From NCBI GenBank assembly GCA_900321035.1, contig ONUH01000010.1, positions 629 to 64,628 of the forward strand: a stretch of DNA of 64,000 bases. The letters are read 5' to 3'. Positions within the stretch are counted from its first letter, which is position 1. Every line of letters begins with the position of its first letter. The DNA is from an uncultured Selenomonadales bacterium (GTDB lineage Bacteria > Bacillota > Negativicutes > Selenomonadales > Selenomonadaceae). The position numbers and the translations under genes were made by a program. The notes beneath the pieces are model-generated. The model made no database searches. It worked only from the letters and a program-made list of their open reading frames with translations, and was not told where the DNA came from. Below are positions 33,793 through 42,667 of this stretch, one piece after another.

Positions 33793-34926
33793 ATGATTCA
33801 CCTTCCAATCAAGGACCTGAAACCCGGCATGATCGCTACGCAAAGCATTTACAACAAAAAAGGCGAATCCATTCTCACCCGCGGCGTACCGATGACGCAG
33901 GAACACATCGACCTGCTCGCGGCCATGGACCTGACAGGGCTTTCCGTCGTGTCCGCCGACCCGAAGATTTCCGTTCCGCCCCCCGCCGACGTTGTTGAAG
34001 AAACCACCCGTTCCGACGCGATCCGAAAGGTATATGACACGTTCCACAACTTGGAAGATACCGGGGAACTCGACCCCGCCGTGCTGACGCCCACCGCCCA
34101 GGCCATCCTGCGAAACGCTTTGGAAAACCGGGAAAACCTGGTGCAGCTGACCGACATCCGCCTGCACGACAATTACACGTTCGGGCACAGCGTAAACGTC
34201 GCGGTGCTGTCCGCGATTCTCGGCTCGCTCTGCAACGTTTCCGGCGACGACCTGGTCAACCTGATCATAGGCGCGCTGCTGCACGACATCGGGAAGCTGA
34301 TTATCCCCCAGCACATTCTGACGAAACCGGGCCAGCTTTCCGAGCAGGAATTTTACATCATAAAGATGCACCCGGAGGCCGGCCGCCTAAAACTCCAGGA
34401 CCTTTCCACGCCCTCCGCGGAAGTGCTGGCAACCATCGCCGGACAGCATCACGAGCACATAGACGGGCGCGGCTATCCCGACCAACTGACCGGCGACCAG
34501 ATCCACCTCTTTGCGCGCATCGTGGCCATCGCCGACGTCTTCGACGCGCTGACCAGCGCCCGGTCATACAAGCCCGCTTACCGGCCCCATACCGCGTATC
34601 GGATCATGACGAAATGCTCGCCGGGCCAGTTCGACGAAAAACTTTTGAACCTCTTCTTCGACAGCGTAGCCATTTACCCCGTCGGCACCGTGCTGAAGAC
34701 GACCATGGGCTACGCCATCGTCAAAAAGACCGAGCTGGGGAACACCCTGACGCCGACCATCTGCGTCTTCGGGGATCTGAACGGCGACGCGCTGCAGCAG
34801 CCCTATACCATCGACCTGCGGAAATTCCCGCCCGACACGATTGTCAGCGCGCTGGAAGAAATGGAGCTGATTCCCCTTCTCTTCCGCATGCGCGTCGATC
34901 CGTCGAAATTCCTGCAGGAAGAATAA
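33793..34926 (+). CDS. HD-GYP domain protein (c-di-GMP phosphodiesterase type)
   Basis: 377 aa. An N-terminal domain (about 1-60) resembles the DUF3391-like cap. HD-GYP core: GHSVNVAVLS (131-140), LLHDIGK with HD at 164-165, HHEHIDGRGYP (219-229). The family hydrolyses c-di-GMP to pGpG/GMP with a bi- or trinuclear metal site; all visible ligands are kept. C-terminal residues after about 290 form an extra beta-rich segment. It may work with the c-di-GMP-type regulator at 61531. Confidence 0.9.
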   Translation: MIHLPIKDLKPGMIATQSIYNKKGESILTRGVPMTQEHIDLLAAMDLTGLSVVSADPKISVPPPADVVEETTRSDAIRKVYDTFHNLEDTGELDPAVLTPTAQAILRNALENRENLVQLTDIRLHDNYTFGHSVNVAVLSAILGSLCNVSGDDLVNLIIGALLHDIGKLIIPQHILTKPGQLSEQEFYIIKMHPEAGRLKLQDLSTPSAEVLATIAGQHHEHIDGRGYPDQLTGDQIHLFARIVAIADVFDALTSARSYKPAYRPHTAYRIMTKCSPGQFDEKLLNLFFDSVAIYPVGTVLKTTMGYAIVKKTELGNTLTPTICVFGDLNGDALQQPYTIDLRKFPPDTIVSALEEMELIPLLFRMRVDPSKFLQEE

Positions 34927-34934
34927 CGCACAAA

Positions 34935-34962
34935 AGCCCCGCTGTCTTTCGGCAGCGGGGCT
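34935..34962. terminator. Bidirectional terminator
   Basis: AGCCCCGCTG and its complement; CTTCTTTCCTT follows on plus and TTTTGTGCG on minus. It separates the convergent HD-GYP gene and the gene at 34973. Confidence 0.87.
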
Positions 34963-34972
34963 CTTCTTTCCT

Positions 34973-35347
34973 TCATACGAGACGGGATTCCCCCCGTCTC
35001 GCTTTTTCTTTTTCGTCTTGCTCGGCAATCTGCTCGATGAAAGCCAGAAACGCTTCCGCCTCGCGATACGTGCGGAAAGGTTTGATCGCCGTACCGGGAT
35101 TCATCTGGAGCACCCGAATCAGCGCCTCCATCGCGAGAGCCGGATCGATCCGGTCCAGCGCGTCGTAAAGCTCCTCTTTTTTGACTCTCAGCTCATACGC
35201 CAAATCGTCGTAATAAGCGTCTTTCATCCCAAGGTAATCCACCACGTCCCGCACCGTCTCAAACGCGCGGGCATTGGGCGACCATATCTGCCGCACCGGA
35301 TCGAGAAACGACCCGATCACGATGGAACGCGGTTTTCGTTTCGCCAT
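34973..35347 (-). CDS. Small protein of unknown function
   Basis: 124 aa, mostly charged helices (AFETVRDVVDYLGMKDAYYDDLAYELRVK, then a Glu/Arg-rich tail). No signal peptide or membrane span. Convergent to the HD-GYP gene and sharing its terminator. Not recognised. Confidence 0.65.
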   Translation of the reverse strand: MAKRKPRSIVIGSFLDPVRQIWSPNARAFETVRDVVDYLGMKDAYYDDLAYELRVKKEELYDALDRIDPALAMEALIRVLQMNPGTAIKPFRTYREAEAFLAFIEQIAEQDEKEKARRGESRLV

Positions 35348-35437
35348 ACCGTTCTACCGTTCCCCTTTCACAATCCTTGTCATTTTGGAATTATCATAGC
35401 ATTTTTTCCCTAAAAAGGCAAACGCCGCCTTGCGCGC

Positions 35438-36208
35438 TCACTGCACGTTCACGCGTTTCCGCTCGTGGAATGTCACCGTCCGAAGGCCGTATGCTTCGGC
35501 CATTTGCGCCGCCAGCGCGAGATGGGCGCCGACGGTTTCCTTTTTATGCGCGTCCGAGCCGAGGGTCACGTCGCGGCCGCCCAGCTCCGCATACCGACGA
35601 TAAATCGGGGCCAGCTCCTTCATGGCGAGACGGTCGCCGAACCGACGGGTATTGATTTCAAGCGCCGTGTCCGTCTCGATTACTGCACGCAGCACCTCGT
35701 CGATGGCGTCGTGCCAGACCTCGTAGGAAATGCCGGGCCGCTCATAGGGCGCGTAGCGCGCGATATAGTCGATATGCGCCAGCGTGTCGATGTACGGGTT
35801 TTGCCGCACCATGTCCCGCATCAGCGTGAAATAGCGCAGATACACCTCCGCCTGCGTCTTGCCTTCATAAGTGGAGGGCTCATAGATGTCGCCGCCGTCA
35901 ATCAGATGGATGGAACCGATGACCTCGTCAAACGGCGCGCGGGCGAGAAATCCCTTCGCCATTTCGAGCTCCCCCGGCACCATGCCCAACTCCACGCCGA
36001 GGGAAAGACGTTCTCCCCGCAGCGGCTCATACATCTCCCAATACTCCTCCGGCGAAAAAATGAAATTCAGCTTTCCCTGGTAACTGAAATCGATATGCTC
36101 GGTGAACACGAGGCCGATTCCCTGCGCCTCGGCCGCCGCCAGCGCGTCCCGCGCCTTCATCTCCGAATCCGCCGAAACCTCCGTATGCAAATGGCTGTCA
36201 AACAGCAT
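35438..36208 (-). CDS. PHP-domain phosphatase, histidinol-phosphatase (HisK) like
   Basis: 256 aa. Metal-site motifs DSHLHTEVSAD (4-14), FTEHIDFSY, GSIHLIDGGDIYEP, LAHIDYI and LGSDAHKKETVG are in PHP order. HisK-type enzymes dephosphorylate histidinol phosphate; without other his genes nearby the substrate stays open. AGGAGG 8 nt before ATG at 36208 defines the start. The TSCPD gene lies 11 bp upstream, so both are probably co-transcribed. Confidence 0.83.
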   Translation of the reverse strand: MLFDSHLHTEVSADSEMKARDALAAAEAQGIGLVFTEHIDFSYQGKLNFIFSPEEYWEMYEPLRGERLSLGVELGMVPGELEMAKGFLARAPFDEVIGSIHLIDGGDIYEPSTYEGKTQAEVYLRYFTLMRDMVRQNPYIDTLAHIDYIARYAPYERPGISYEVWHDAIDEVLRAVIETDTALEINTRRFGDRLAMKELAPIYRRYAELGGRDVTLGSDAHKKETVGAHLALAAQMAEAYGLRTVTFHERKRVNVQ

Positions 36209-36219
36209 CGTACCGCCTC

Positions 36220-36486
36220 CTACGCCTTCGCCCCCGAAGCCGCGTACGCCTCGCGCAGCGCAACAGAAAGCTGATCCGGGCATGAGGTCGGACGATTTCC
36301 GCAGCGGGTGCCCGCAAACTTTTCAATCACAAAATCAATATCCATGCCTTCCACCATTCTCGAGATGCCCGCCAGGTTTCCGGGACAGCCTCCCGCGAAC
36401 GCCACGCGCCGGATCGTCTTCCCATCCAGCTCTACCTCGATTTCCCGCGAACAGGTTCCCTTCGTTTGATATGTATAAGAAAACAT
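36220..36486 (-). CDS. TSCPD-domain protein (TIGR03905 type)
   Basis: 88 aa. CSREIEVELDGKTIRRVAF, then GGCPGNLAGISRMVEGM and GNRPTSCPDQLSVAL, carry the TSCPD motif otherwise found at the C-terminus of B12-dependent ribonucleotide reductases. The standalone family is of unknown function, possibly metal-binding through its three Cys. Confidence 0.85.
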   Translation of the reverse strand: MFSYTYQTKGTCSREIEVELDGKTIRRVAFAGGCPGNLAGISRMVEGMDIDFVIEKFAGTRCGNRPTSCPDQLSVALREAYAASGAKA

Positions 36487-36554
36487 GCCAATTCCTCCAT
36501 TTCATTCATCCTCTGCCTTTTTATTATACAACGACAGGATGAAACACGCAAAAA

Positions 36555-36582
36555 AAGAAGCCCCGTTTTCACGAAGCTTCTT
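36555..36582 (-). terminator. yabE terminator
   Basis: AAGAAGC/GCTTCTT stem followed by TTTTTTGCG on the minus strand, 14 bp after the yabE stop. Confidence 0.75.
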
Positions 36583-36595
36583 TCCTTCTTCCATA

Positions 36596-37420
36596 TCAGG
36601 TTTCGAGGATATACACGTCGATGTCCCTGCGGCCGAAGTCCATGCAGTCGTCGTAGCTCTCCATGCAGAGGTCGATCATGGCGCCCTCAATCATGCCGCC
36701 GGTGTCCGCCGCAATCGCCACGCCGTAGCCGGGAATGTAAACCCGCGTCCCCAAGGGGATTACGTCCGGATCCACCGCGACCACGCCGTGAGTCGCCGGA
36801 AGTCCCGTCGCCGTGATGCAGTCACCGCCGCCGTCCGTCGGCAGATACGCGCTGGCTTCCATCACCATGACGTCCGTATAGCGCATGGCGCCCCGGGATG
36901 TCTCAATAAAGCCTTCCCGCACATAGGGTTCCTGCTCCTGCGCCATCTGCGCCTGCCGCTCTTCCGCCTCGATTTCTTCCGGCGTACGGAGCTTGATATA
37001 CAGGCCTTTGCGGATTGGTACGCCCTCGTTCAGCGAAGGCTGGTATTTCGTACGGTCGACGCCGAGCTCGTCCATGAGCCGGCCCACCGTCGCACGCGCC
37101 GTCTGCATTTCCCGGACGGTTCCGCCCATCTCGACCTTGACCGGGACGGCCCGGACGATATGGATTTCCGTATCGTCCTTTACGCGGAGCGACGACATGC
37201 GGAACTCGTCGTAGGCTCCCATCTCGACGCCAGCTTCCGAAATGATCTTCTCCGGCTGGGATTGCGTCGTCGTGATCTGTTTCTCCTGCCCGTCCGCGTA
37301 AATCGTGATATGCTTCACGCTGCCCGCGCCCGCCGTTAAAATCGCCGTCGCCGCGAGACCCGCGCAGACCATCATCCGATTGTCGCGCAGCTTCTTTCGT
37401 ATGTTTTTAAAAACATTCAT
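36596..37420 (-). CDS. yabE: YabE-like protein with G5/DUF348 and 3D domains
   Basis: Secreted cell-wall protein of the resuscitation-promoting-factor/stationary-phase survival family. 274 aa. TM or signal anchor near residues 16-33 (MVCAGLAATAILTAGAGS). DUF348 repeats (KHITIYADGQEKQITTTQ; IHIVRAVPVKVEMGG). The C-terminal 3D domain has GDCITATGLPATHGVVAVDP, GTRVYIPGYGVAIAADTGG and MDFGRRDIDVYI, with the three Asp typical of lytic-transglycosylase-like barrels. AGGAGG fixes the start at 37420. It follows tatD as in Bacillus, and a long GC-rich leader precedes it. Confidence 0.88.
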   Translation of the reverse strand: MNVFKNIRKKLRDNRMMVCAGLAATAILTAGAGSVKHITIYADGQEKQITTTQSQPEKIISEAGVEMGAYDEFRMSSLRVKDDTEIHIVRAVPVKVEMGGTVREMQTARATVGRLMDELGVDRTKYQPSLNEGVPIRKGLYIKLRTPEEIEAEERQAQMAQEQEPYVREGFIETSRGAMRYTDVMVMEASAYLPTDGGGDCITATGLPATHGVVAVDPDVIPLGTRVYIPGYGVAIAADTGGMIEGAMIDLCMESYDDCMDFGRRDIDVYILET

Positions 37421-37729
37421 CCAATTCCTCCTCACAAGCGAAAACCGCACAACCCGCCGTTCGTCACCGCAAACCAGCGCATGCGCCGCTTTCCGTCGCA
37501 GCCGTCATCCCCGGGATTCCCCTGGAGCTACGCTTCTCCCGGAAGCGCCCCGCAGCTCCATTCCCATGACGGCCGGAAACGCGCTTTTCTTCGGCCATAT
37601 CCCGAAGCAGCCGCTTCCCTTTCGTCCGGCTTTCTCCGGACGCTTTTCTCTGCGTCTCCCGCCCCCTGCCGCGGCTTATATTCCGCGGCGGAGCGCCGGT
37701 CGTCCGCTCGGGCTGTTTTCCCGCCCGAC
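37421..37729 (-). promoter_or_regulatory. Long structured 5' leader of yabE, possible riboswitch
   Basis: About 309 nt between the predicted transcription start and the yabE ATG, far richer in GC than its surroundings and full of pairings on the minus strand: CCGCGG/CCGCGG, CGTCCGG/CCGGACG around AGAAAG, and GGAGCT/AGCTCC enclosing a GCGCTTC/GAAGCG stem. yabE-type genes elsewhere often carry a c-di-AMP (ydaO) riboswitch, but I could not match its conserved core here. No open frame looks coding. Confidence 0.5.
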
Positions 37730-37735
37730 GGTCGT

Positions 37736-37765
37736 ATTATACCATTTGACAATTTGCCCTGTCAA
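37736..37765 (-). promoter_or_regulatory. Sigma-A promoter of yabE leader
   Basis: On the minus strand TTGACA (37760-37765), 18-bp spacer, TATAAT (37736-37741): consensus hexamers. The remaining 37766-37998 is AT-rich with a short GC hairpin near 37918 (AAGACGCGC...GCGTCTT), probably the tatD terminator. Confidence 0.82.
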
Positions 37766-37998
37766 ATCTTTCATGGAACATTCACCCACTTTCAGCTTAT
37801 TTTCAGCTAAAATTTGGGAAAAACGCCACATTTACAGTCCGATTTTTATTATTTTCAACCACTTTTTTAAAAAATAGGTCATTATTCCACCCGTCATGGC
37901 CTATCCCTTGACGCACATAAAAAGACGCGCGGCAAATTTTCCGTGCGTCTTCTCTGTAAAAACAAAAATACTATAAATGTATTACGAAATCTATTTTT

Positions 37999-38931
37999 TC
38001 AAATTCCGACCTTCAGCCCATAAATTTCACAGGCATTTTTCGTCGTCTGCGCCGCAAAATCCGCAAGGCTTTCGCCGCGAATTTCCGCCGCGCGCTCCGC
38101 CGTGATGCGCACGTAGGCCGGCTCGTTCCGCTTTCCGCGATAAGGAAGCGGCGAGAGGTACGGGCAGTCCGTTTCGACAAGGATGCGGTCGGCGGGCGCC
38201 TTTTCGATAATCTCCGGCAGCTTCGCCGCATTCTTGTAAGTCAGCGGGCCGTCGAAACCAAGCAGCCAGCCCAGCTTCAAGAGCTCCTTCGCCATTTCCC
38301 AGCTGCCTGAAAAGCAATGGATGACGCCGCGGTTTTTTCGCCCCTCGGTCTTCAGGATCGTCATCAAATCACCGTGGGCCTCCCGGTCATGGATGCAGAC
38401 CGGCAAATCGAGGTCGCGGGCCAGCGCCAGCTGGCGGACGAACATTTTCCGCTGCATGGCGCGCTTGTCCTCGTCCTTTTCCCAATAATAATCGAGGCCG
38501 ATCTCGCCGATGGCGACGACGTCCTTTTCCTTCGTCCAGGCAGCCAGACGGTCGTCGTCCTCCCGCGTGAACGGAAACGCGTTTTCCGGATGGACGCCGA
38601 CGCCGGCGAAAACGGGTTCATAAGACGCCGCCAGCTTCACGACGCGCGCCGAGGCTTCCATCGTGTCGCCGAAGGTCACGACGGCGACGACCCCCGCCCG
38701 TTTCGCGCGGGACAGCGTTTCTTCCCGGTCGGCTTCGAAATCCTCGCCGTCGATATGGGCGTGGGTGTCCACTAGCGCGATTCCCTCCGCGCCCCGTTCC
38801 CACGGCGGAACGATTCCTTTTTTTCCAACCGGCTCGTCTGACGCCTCGTTTTTCCGGGCGGCGTCCCTCGCCGCCTTGCGCGCCTTCTGCTCCGCCGCGG
38901 CGCGGGCGCCGGGATCGAGAGTTTCCGCCAT
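37999..38931 (-). CDS. tatD: TatD-family metal-dependent DNase
   Basis: 310 aa. Motifs VDTHAHIDGEDF, GVHPENAF, IGEIGLDYYW, LPVCIHDREAH, IHCFSGSWEMAK and LVETDCPYLSP are the TatD metal and active-site set. ATG at 38931 follows the metG stop by 1 nt. About 53 residues precede the catalytic barrel (Ala/Arg/Lys-rich), an extension absent from typical TatD proteins of about 255 aa. Order metG-tatD-yabE equals that of Bacillus. Confidence 0.92.
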   Translation of the reverse strand: MAETLDPGARAAAEQKARKAARDAARKNEASDEPVGKKGIVPPWERGAEGIALVDTHAHIDGEDFEADREETLSRAKRAGVVAVVTFGDTMEASARVVKLAASYEPVFAGVGVHPENAFPFTREDDDRLAAWTKEKDVVAIGEIGLDYYWEKDEDKRAMQRKMFVRQLALARDLDLPVCIHDREAHGDLMTILKTEGRKNRGVIHCFSGSWEMAKELLKLGWLLGFDGPLTYKNAAKLPEIIEKAPADRILVETDCPYLSPLPYRGKRNEPAYVRITAERAAEIRGESLADFAAQTTKNACEIYGLKVGI

Positions 38932-38932
38932 G

Positions 38933-40873
38933 TCAGCGCACCACGCTTCCGGCGGGCAGTTCCGTCTCAATCAGCCGCAGCTTTTCGCCATCGGAGGCCG
39001 CCAGCACCATGCCGTGGGACATGATGCCGCGCAGCTTCGCCGGTTTCAGGTTCGCGACCAGGACGACGTGCTTTCCGACGAGTTCCTCCGCCGTGTAGAC
39101 GTCGGCGATGCCCGACACGACTTCCCGCGTCTCGTCGCCAAGGGTCAGCGTCAGCTTCATCAGCTTGTCCGTCTTCGGTACGCGCTCTGCCGCCGTGACT
39201 TCCGCCACGCGAAGCTCGATCTTCTTGAACTCGTCGATGGTGACGACGCCGTCGGCAGTCTCCGCTTTTTTCTCCTGCTTCGGCGCGGCCTTCTGCTTTT
39301 CCTGCTTCGCACCGGATGCGCCTTTTTCTTCTTTTTCCACCTCGATGCGCGGGAAAATCGGCTCCGCCTGCCCGATATGCTGCCCCGCCGAAACGCCGCC
39401 CCACGTCTTTACGTCGTCGAGCCGGACGGCCCAGATATCCCCCTTCATGCCGAGCTGCGCCCAAATCTTCGGCGCGGTCTCCGGCATGAACGGCGAAATC
39501 AGCAGGCTGATGACGCGCAGGCTCTCGGCCAGATTATACATCACCGTCGAGAGCTCCGGCTTCTTCGCCGGGTCCTTCGCCAGCGCCCAGGGCGCGGTCT
39601 CGTCGATATACTTGTTCGCGCGGCCGATGAATGCCCAGAGTTTCTTCATCACCGGGCTGATTTCCATGTTCTCCATACCCGCTTCATAAGCGGCAACCAG
39701 CTCCGCCGCGTCGGCGATCAACGCCTCGTCCGTCGCGCTCTTCGTCGTCGCGGCCTCGATCACGCCGTCCTGGAACTTTCCTATCATATTCAATGTGCGG
39801 TGCAAAAGATTGCCGAGGTCGTTGGCGAGGTCGGCGTTGATGCGGCCGATCAGCGCGTCCCGGGAGAAATTGCCGTCCTGCCCGAGGGCGATTTCCCGGA
39901 GCAGGAAATAGCGGATGGCGTCCGCGCCGAACTCGTCGATCAACAGGTTCGGGTCCACCACGTTGCCTTTCGACTTCGACATCTTGTCGCCGTCCACGAT
40001 CAGCCAGCCGTGGCCGTAAATCTGCTTCGGCAGCGGCAGGTCGAGGGACATCAGGATCGCGGGCCAGATGATGGAATGGAAGCGAACGATCTCCTTCCCG
40101 ACGAGATGCACGTCCGCCGGCCAGAACTTCTTGAATTTTTCCGGGTCGTCGAAAAAGCCCGCCGCCGTCACGTAGTTCGTCAGCGCGTCGAACCAGACGT
40201 AGATCACGTGCTTCTCGTCGTCCGGCACGGGGATGCCCCAATCGAAGGACGTGCGGGAAATGCAGAGGTCGTCGAGCCCCTGCTTGATGAAGCTGATCAT
40301 CTCGTTGCGCCGGGAGGTCGGCCGGATGAAATCGGGATTTTCCTCGATATGCTTGAGCAGACGGTCGGCGTAGTTCGACAGCTTGAAGAAATACGCCTCC
40401 TCCGACACCTTCTCCACCGGACGGTGGCAGTCCGGGCAGCAGCCGTTCTCGTCCAGCTGCAATTCCGTCCAGTAGCTTTCGCAGGGCGTGCAGTAGAGTC
40501 CCGTGTATTCTCCCTTGTAAACGTCGCCTTTTGCCTTGGCACGGCGGAAGAATTCCTGCACCACGCGATGATGACGGGGCTCGCTGGTGCGCAGGAAGTC
40601 GTCGTTAGAGATATGGAGCCGCTTCCAAAGCGCCTGGAAGCCCGCGACAATCTTATCCACGTATTCGATGGGCGTCACGCCTTCCTTTTCGGCGGCCTGC
40701 TGGATCTTCTGCCCGTGCTCGTCGCTGCCGGTCAGGAAGAACACGTCGTACCCCGCCATGCGCTTGAACCGCGCCATGGCGTCGGCAATCGTTGTGCAGT
40801 AAGCGTGCCCGATATGCAGTTTCGCGCTCGGATAATAAATCGGCGTCGTTATGTAAAAAGATTTATTCGGCAT
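38933..40873 (-). CDS. metG: Methionyl-tRNA synthetase
   Basis: Charges tRNA-Met. 646 aa. HIGH motif as KLHIGHAYCT, zinc knuckle CTPCESYW...CPDCHRP, KMSKSKGN, and a C-terminal EMAP-like tRNA-binding domain (about 540-646: FKKIELRVAEVTAAERVP, GIMSHGMVLAA) after a Lys/Ala-rich linker. Confidence 0.97.
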   Translation of the reverse strand: MPNKSFYITTPIYYPSAKLHIGHAYCTTIADAMARFKRMAGYDVFFLTGSDEHGQKIQQAAEKEGVTPIEYVDKIVAGFQALWKRLHISNDDFLRTSEPRHHRVVQEFFRRAKAKGDVYKGEYTGLYCTPCESYWTELQLDENGCCPDCHRPVEKVSEEAYFFKLSNYADRLLKHIEENPDFIRPTSRRNEMISFIKQGLDDLCISRTSFDWGIPVPDDEKHVIYVWFDALTNYVTAAGFFDDPEKFKKFWPADVHLVGKEIVRFHSIIWPAILMSLDLPLPKQIYGHGWLIVDGDKMSKSKGNVVDPNLLIDEFGADAIRYFLLREIALGQDGNFSRDALIGRINADLANDLGNLLHRTLNMIGKFQDGVIEAATTKSATDEALIADAAELVAAYEAGMENMEISPVMKKLWAFIGRANKYIDETAPWALAKDPAKKPELSTVMYNLAESLRVISLLISPFMPETAPKIWAQLGMKGDIWAVRLDDVKTWGGVSAGQHIGQAEPIFPRIEVEKEEKGASGAKQEKQKAAPKQEKKAETADGVVTIDEFKKIELRVAEVTAAERVPKTDKLMKLTLTLGDETREVVSGIADVYTAEELVGKHVVLVANLKPAKLRGIMSHGMVLAASDGEKLRLIETELPAGSVVR

Positions 40874-40932
40874 GAAAATTCCCTCCTATATAAATAGCGT
40901 CTCTATTGTATCAATCGGAGGCCATAAAATCA

Positions 40933-40958
40933 AGAAGACCGTCGTGAAACGGTCTTCT
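40933..40958 (-). terminator. rsmI terminator
   Basis: AGAAGACCGT and its complement, then TTGATTTTATGG on minus. Confidence 0.75.
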
Positions 40959-40964
40959 GCAAAT

Positions 40965-41837
40965 CTATTTTCCCTCCGCCGCCAGCACCGCCTGATAGAC
41001 GTCGCGGCGGGAAAGACCCGTTCGTCTTGCCGCTTCGCGGATTGCCTCCTTCTTCGCCATGCCCCCGGCAGCCAGCGTTCGCACGAGCTCGACGGCGTCC
41101 TCCGGCGCGGCGGGGACAGCCTCCGTTTTTTCCTCCGCGCCGCCGACTACGAGGACGAATTCCCCCCGCGGCGGCGTTTCCCCGCACCAGGCCAAGAGCT
41201 CCGACAGCCTGCCCCGGCGGAACTCCTCGAATTTTTTCGTCAGTTCCCGGGCAATCGCCGCCGGACGGTCGCCCAGCGCGTCAAGGATCGCTTTCATCGT
41301 CTCGGCGAGGCGATGGGGCGCCTCGTAAAAAATCAGCGTATCCTCCCGCCCCGAAATCTCGGAAAGACGCTCGCGCCTTTTTTCCTTTGTTCGCGGCAAG
41401 AAACCGACGAAAGAGAACCGTTCCGTATCGAGACCGGAAGCGATCAGAGCGGAAAGCGCGGCGTTCGCGCCGGGCAGGGGAACTACGCGAATCCCCGCCG
41501 CAACGGCGTCTGCGGCAAGCCGCGCCCCCGGATCGGCGACGCCCGGAAGTCCCGCGTCGCTGACGCAGGCGAGGTCGTTCCCCTCCTCCAGCCACGCAAT
41601 CAGGCGCGGGCCTTTTTCGTCCTTGTTGTGCTCATGATAGCTGACAAGCCTCGTGGAAAGACCGAAGTGTGTCAAGAGCTGCCGCGTGCGCCGCGTGTCC
41701 TCGGCGGCGATCAGCGGGACCTCTCCCAATACGCGGACGGCGCGGTACGTCATATCTTCCAGATTCCCGATGGGCGTCGCGCAAAGGTAGAGCGTGCCGA
41801 TTTTCCTTTCCCCGCCGCTATTGCTTTCGTCACTCAT
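40965..41837 (-). CDS. rsmI: 16S rRNA 2'-O-methyltransferase RsmI
   Basis: Methylates C1402 of 16S rRNA. 290 aa. LYLCATPIGNLEDMTYRA, AEDTRRTRQLLTHF, SDAGLPGVADPGARL and FEEFRRGRLSELL are family signatures; the C-terminal helical domain ends VYQAVLAAEGK. ATG at 41837 sits about 5 nt after GGGGTG; an upstream ATG at 41855 is possible. It corresponds to yabC in the conserved order. Confidence 0.95.
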   Translation of the reverse strand: MSDESNSGGERKIGTLYLCATPIGNLEDMTYRAVRVLGEVPLIAAEDTRRTRQLLTHFGLSTRLVSYHEHNKDEKGPRLIAWLEEGNDLACVSDAGLPGVADPGARLAADAVAAGIRVVPLPGANAALSALIASGLDTERFSFVGFLPRTKEKRRERLSEISGREDTLIFYEAPHRLAETMKAILDALGDRPAAIARELTKKFEEFRRGRLSELLAWCGETPPRGEFVLVVGGAEEKTEAVPAAPEDAVELVRTLAAGGMAKKEAIREAARRTGLSRRDVYQAVLAAEGK

Positions 41838-41858
41838 AAAAACACCCCAAAACAATAA

Positions 41859-41933
41859 AGAGTGGAGAGCGAAGAGTTGAGAGTGAAGATATTACAATCA
41901 ATCTCCACTCTTCACTCTTAACTCTCCACTCTG
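41859..41933. repeat. Heptamer-unit hairpin between trmN6 and rsmI
   Basis: Left arm 41859-41888, loop ATATTACAATCAAT, right arm 41903-41933. It contributes the last codons of the gene at 41918 (NRVES). Confidence 0.83.
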
Positions 41934-42667
41934 TTTTTCCCGTAAATCTCCAACAGCTCCGGCGTGTACTCCCCGTCCTCGCCGTAAACCTTCAGCGTCG
42001 GCAGTACGACGAGACCGCCGGCCGCGCCGCCCTGCATCGCCTCGATCAGCACTAAGTTCGCGGGTTTTCCCGCTCTCGGCTCGACAAACTGCATGCGCTT
42101 CGGCGCAAGCTGGTTTGCCGCCAGCGCTGCAAAAATCTCCGCCAGACGCGCCGGACGATGAATCATCGCGAATTTCCCGTGATAACGGAGCGCATACCGC
42201 GCCGCCCGCACCACGTCCGAAAGCGTCGCCGTGATTTCCTGCCGCGCCGCCGCCTTCGCCCCTTTCGCGCTGGGGCCTTCTTCCGTTCCGCCGTAAGGCG
42301 GATTCGCAATCACCGCGTCGAAGCTTTCCGGCGGCACTATCGCGCGGATATTTCGATAATCGCCCCGCCGCACGCGGATTTTCCCGCCGAGGCCGTTCAA
42401 AAGCACGCTGCGCGCCGCCATGCCCGCAGCCGCCTCGTCAATTTCCAAAGCCTCCACATACGCGGCTTCCTCCGCCATCAACAGCGGCATCGCCCCGGTG
42501 CCCGTGCCGAGATCCAGCACGCGGCAGTTTTTGCCGTAGCGCGGGAAATGCGCCAGCAGCACCGCGTCCATGGAAAAGCAAAAACCGTCCTTGCGCTGGA
42601 TGATGCGCCGGCCCAAATGGTCCAGCGAATCGACGCGCTCATTCCTCCTGAGGCAGACGCCCTTCAT
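41918..42667 (-). CDS. TrmN6-like tRNA (adenine-N6) methyltransferase
   Basis: 249 aa. SAM motif LDLGTGTGAMPLL (51-63), catalytic NPPYGG (122-127) characteristic of adenine-N6 methyltransferases, and N-terminal RRIIQRKDGFCFSMDAVLLAHF. Corresponds to Bacillus yabB, which modifies tRNA1(Val) A37. ATG at 42667 overlaps the ricT 3' end by 29 nt. Confidence 0.9.
   Translation of the reverse strand: MKGVCLRRNERVDSLDHLGRRIIQRKDGFCFSMDAVLLAHFPRYGKNCRVLDLGTGTGAMPLLMAEEAAYVEALEIDEAAAGMAARSVLLNGLGGKIRVRRGDYRNIRAIVPPESFDAVIANPPYGGTEEGPSAKGAKAAARQEITATLSDVVRAARYALRYHGKFAMIHRPARLAEIFAALAANQLAPKRMQFVEPRAGKPANLVLIEAMQGGAAGGLVVLPTLKVYGEDGEYTPELLEIYGKNRVES

Noticed and set aside
37421-37729. Firm call of a c-di-AMP (ydaO) riboswitch
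   Set aside because: Context fits, but the conserved core segments could not be aligned by eye.
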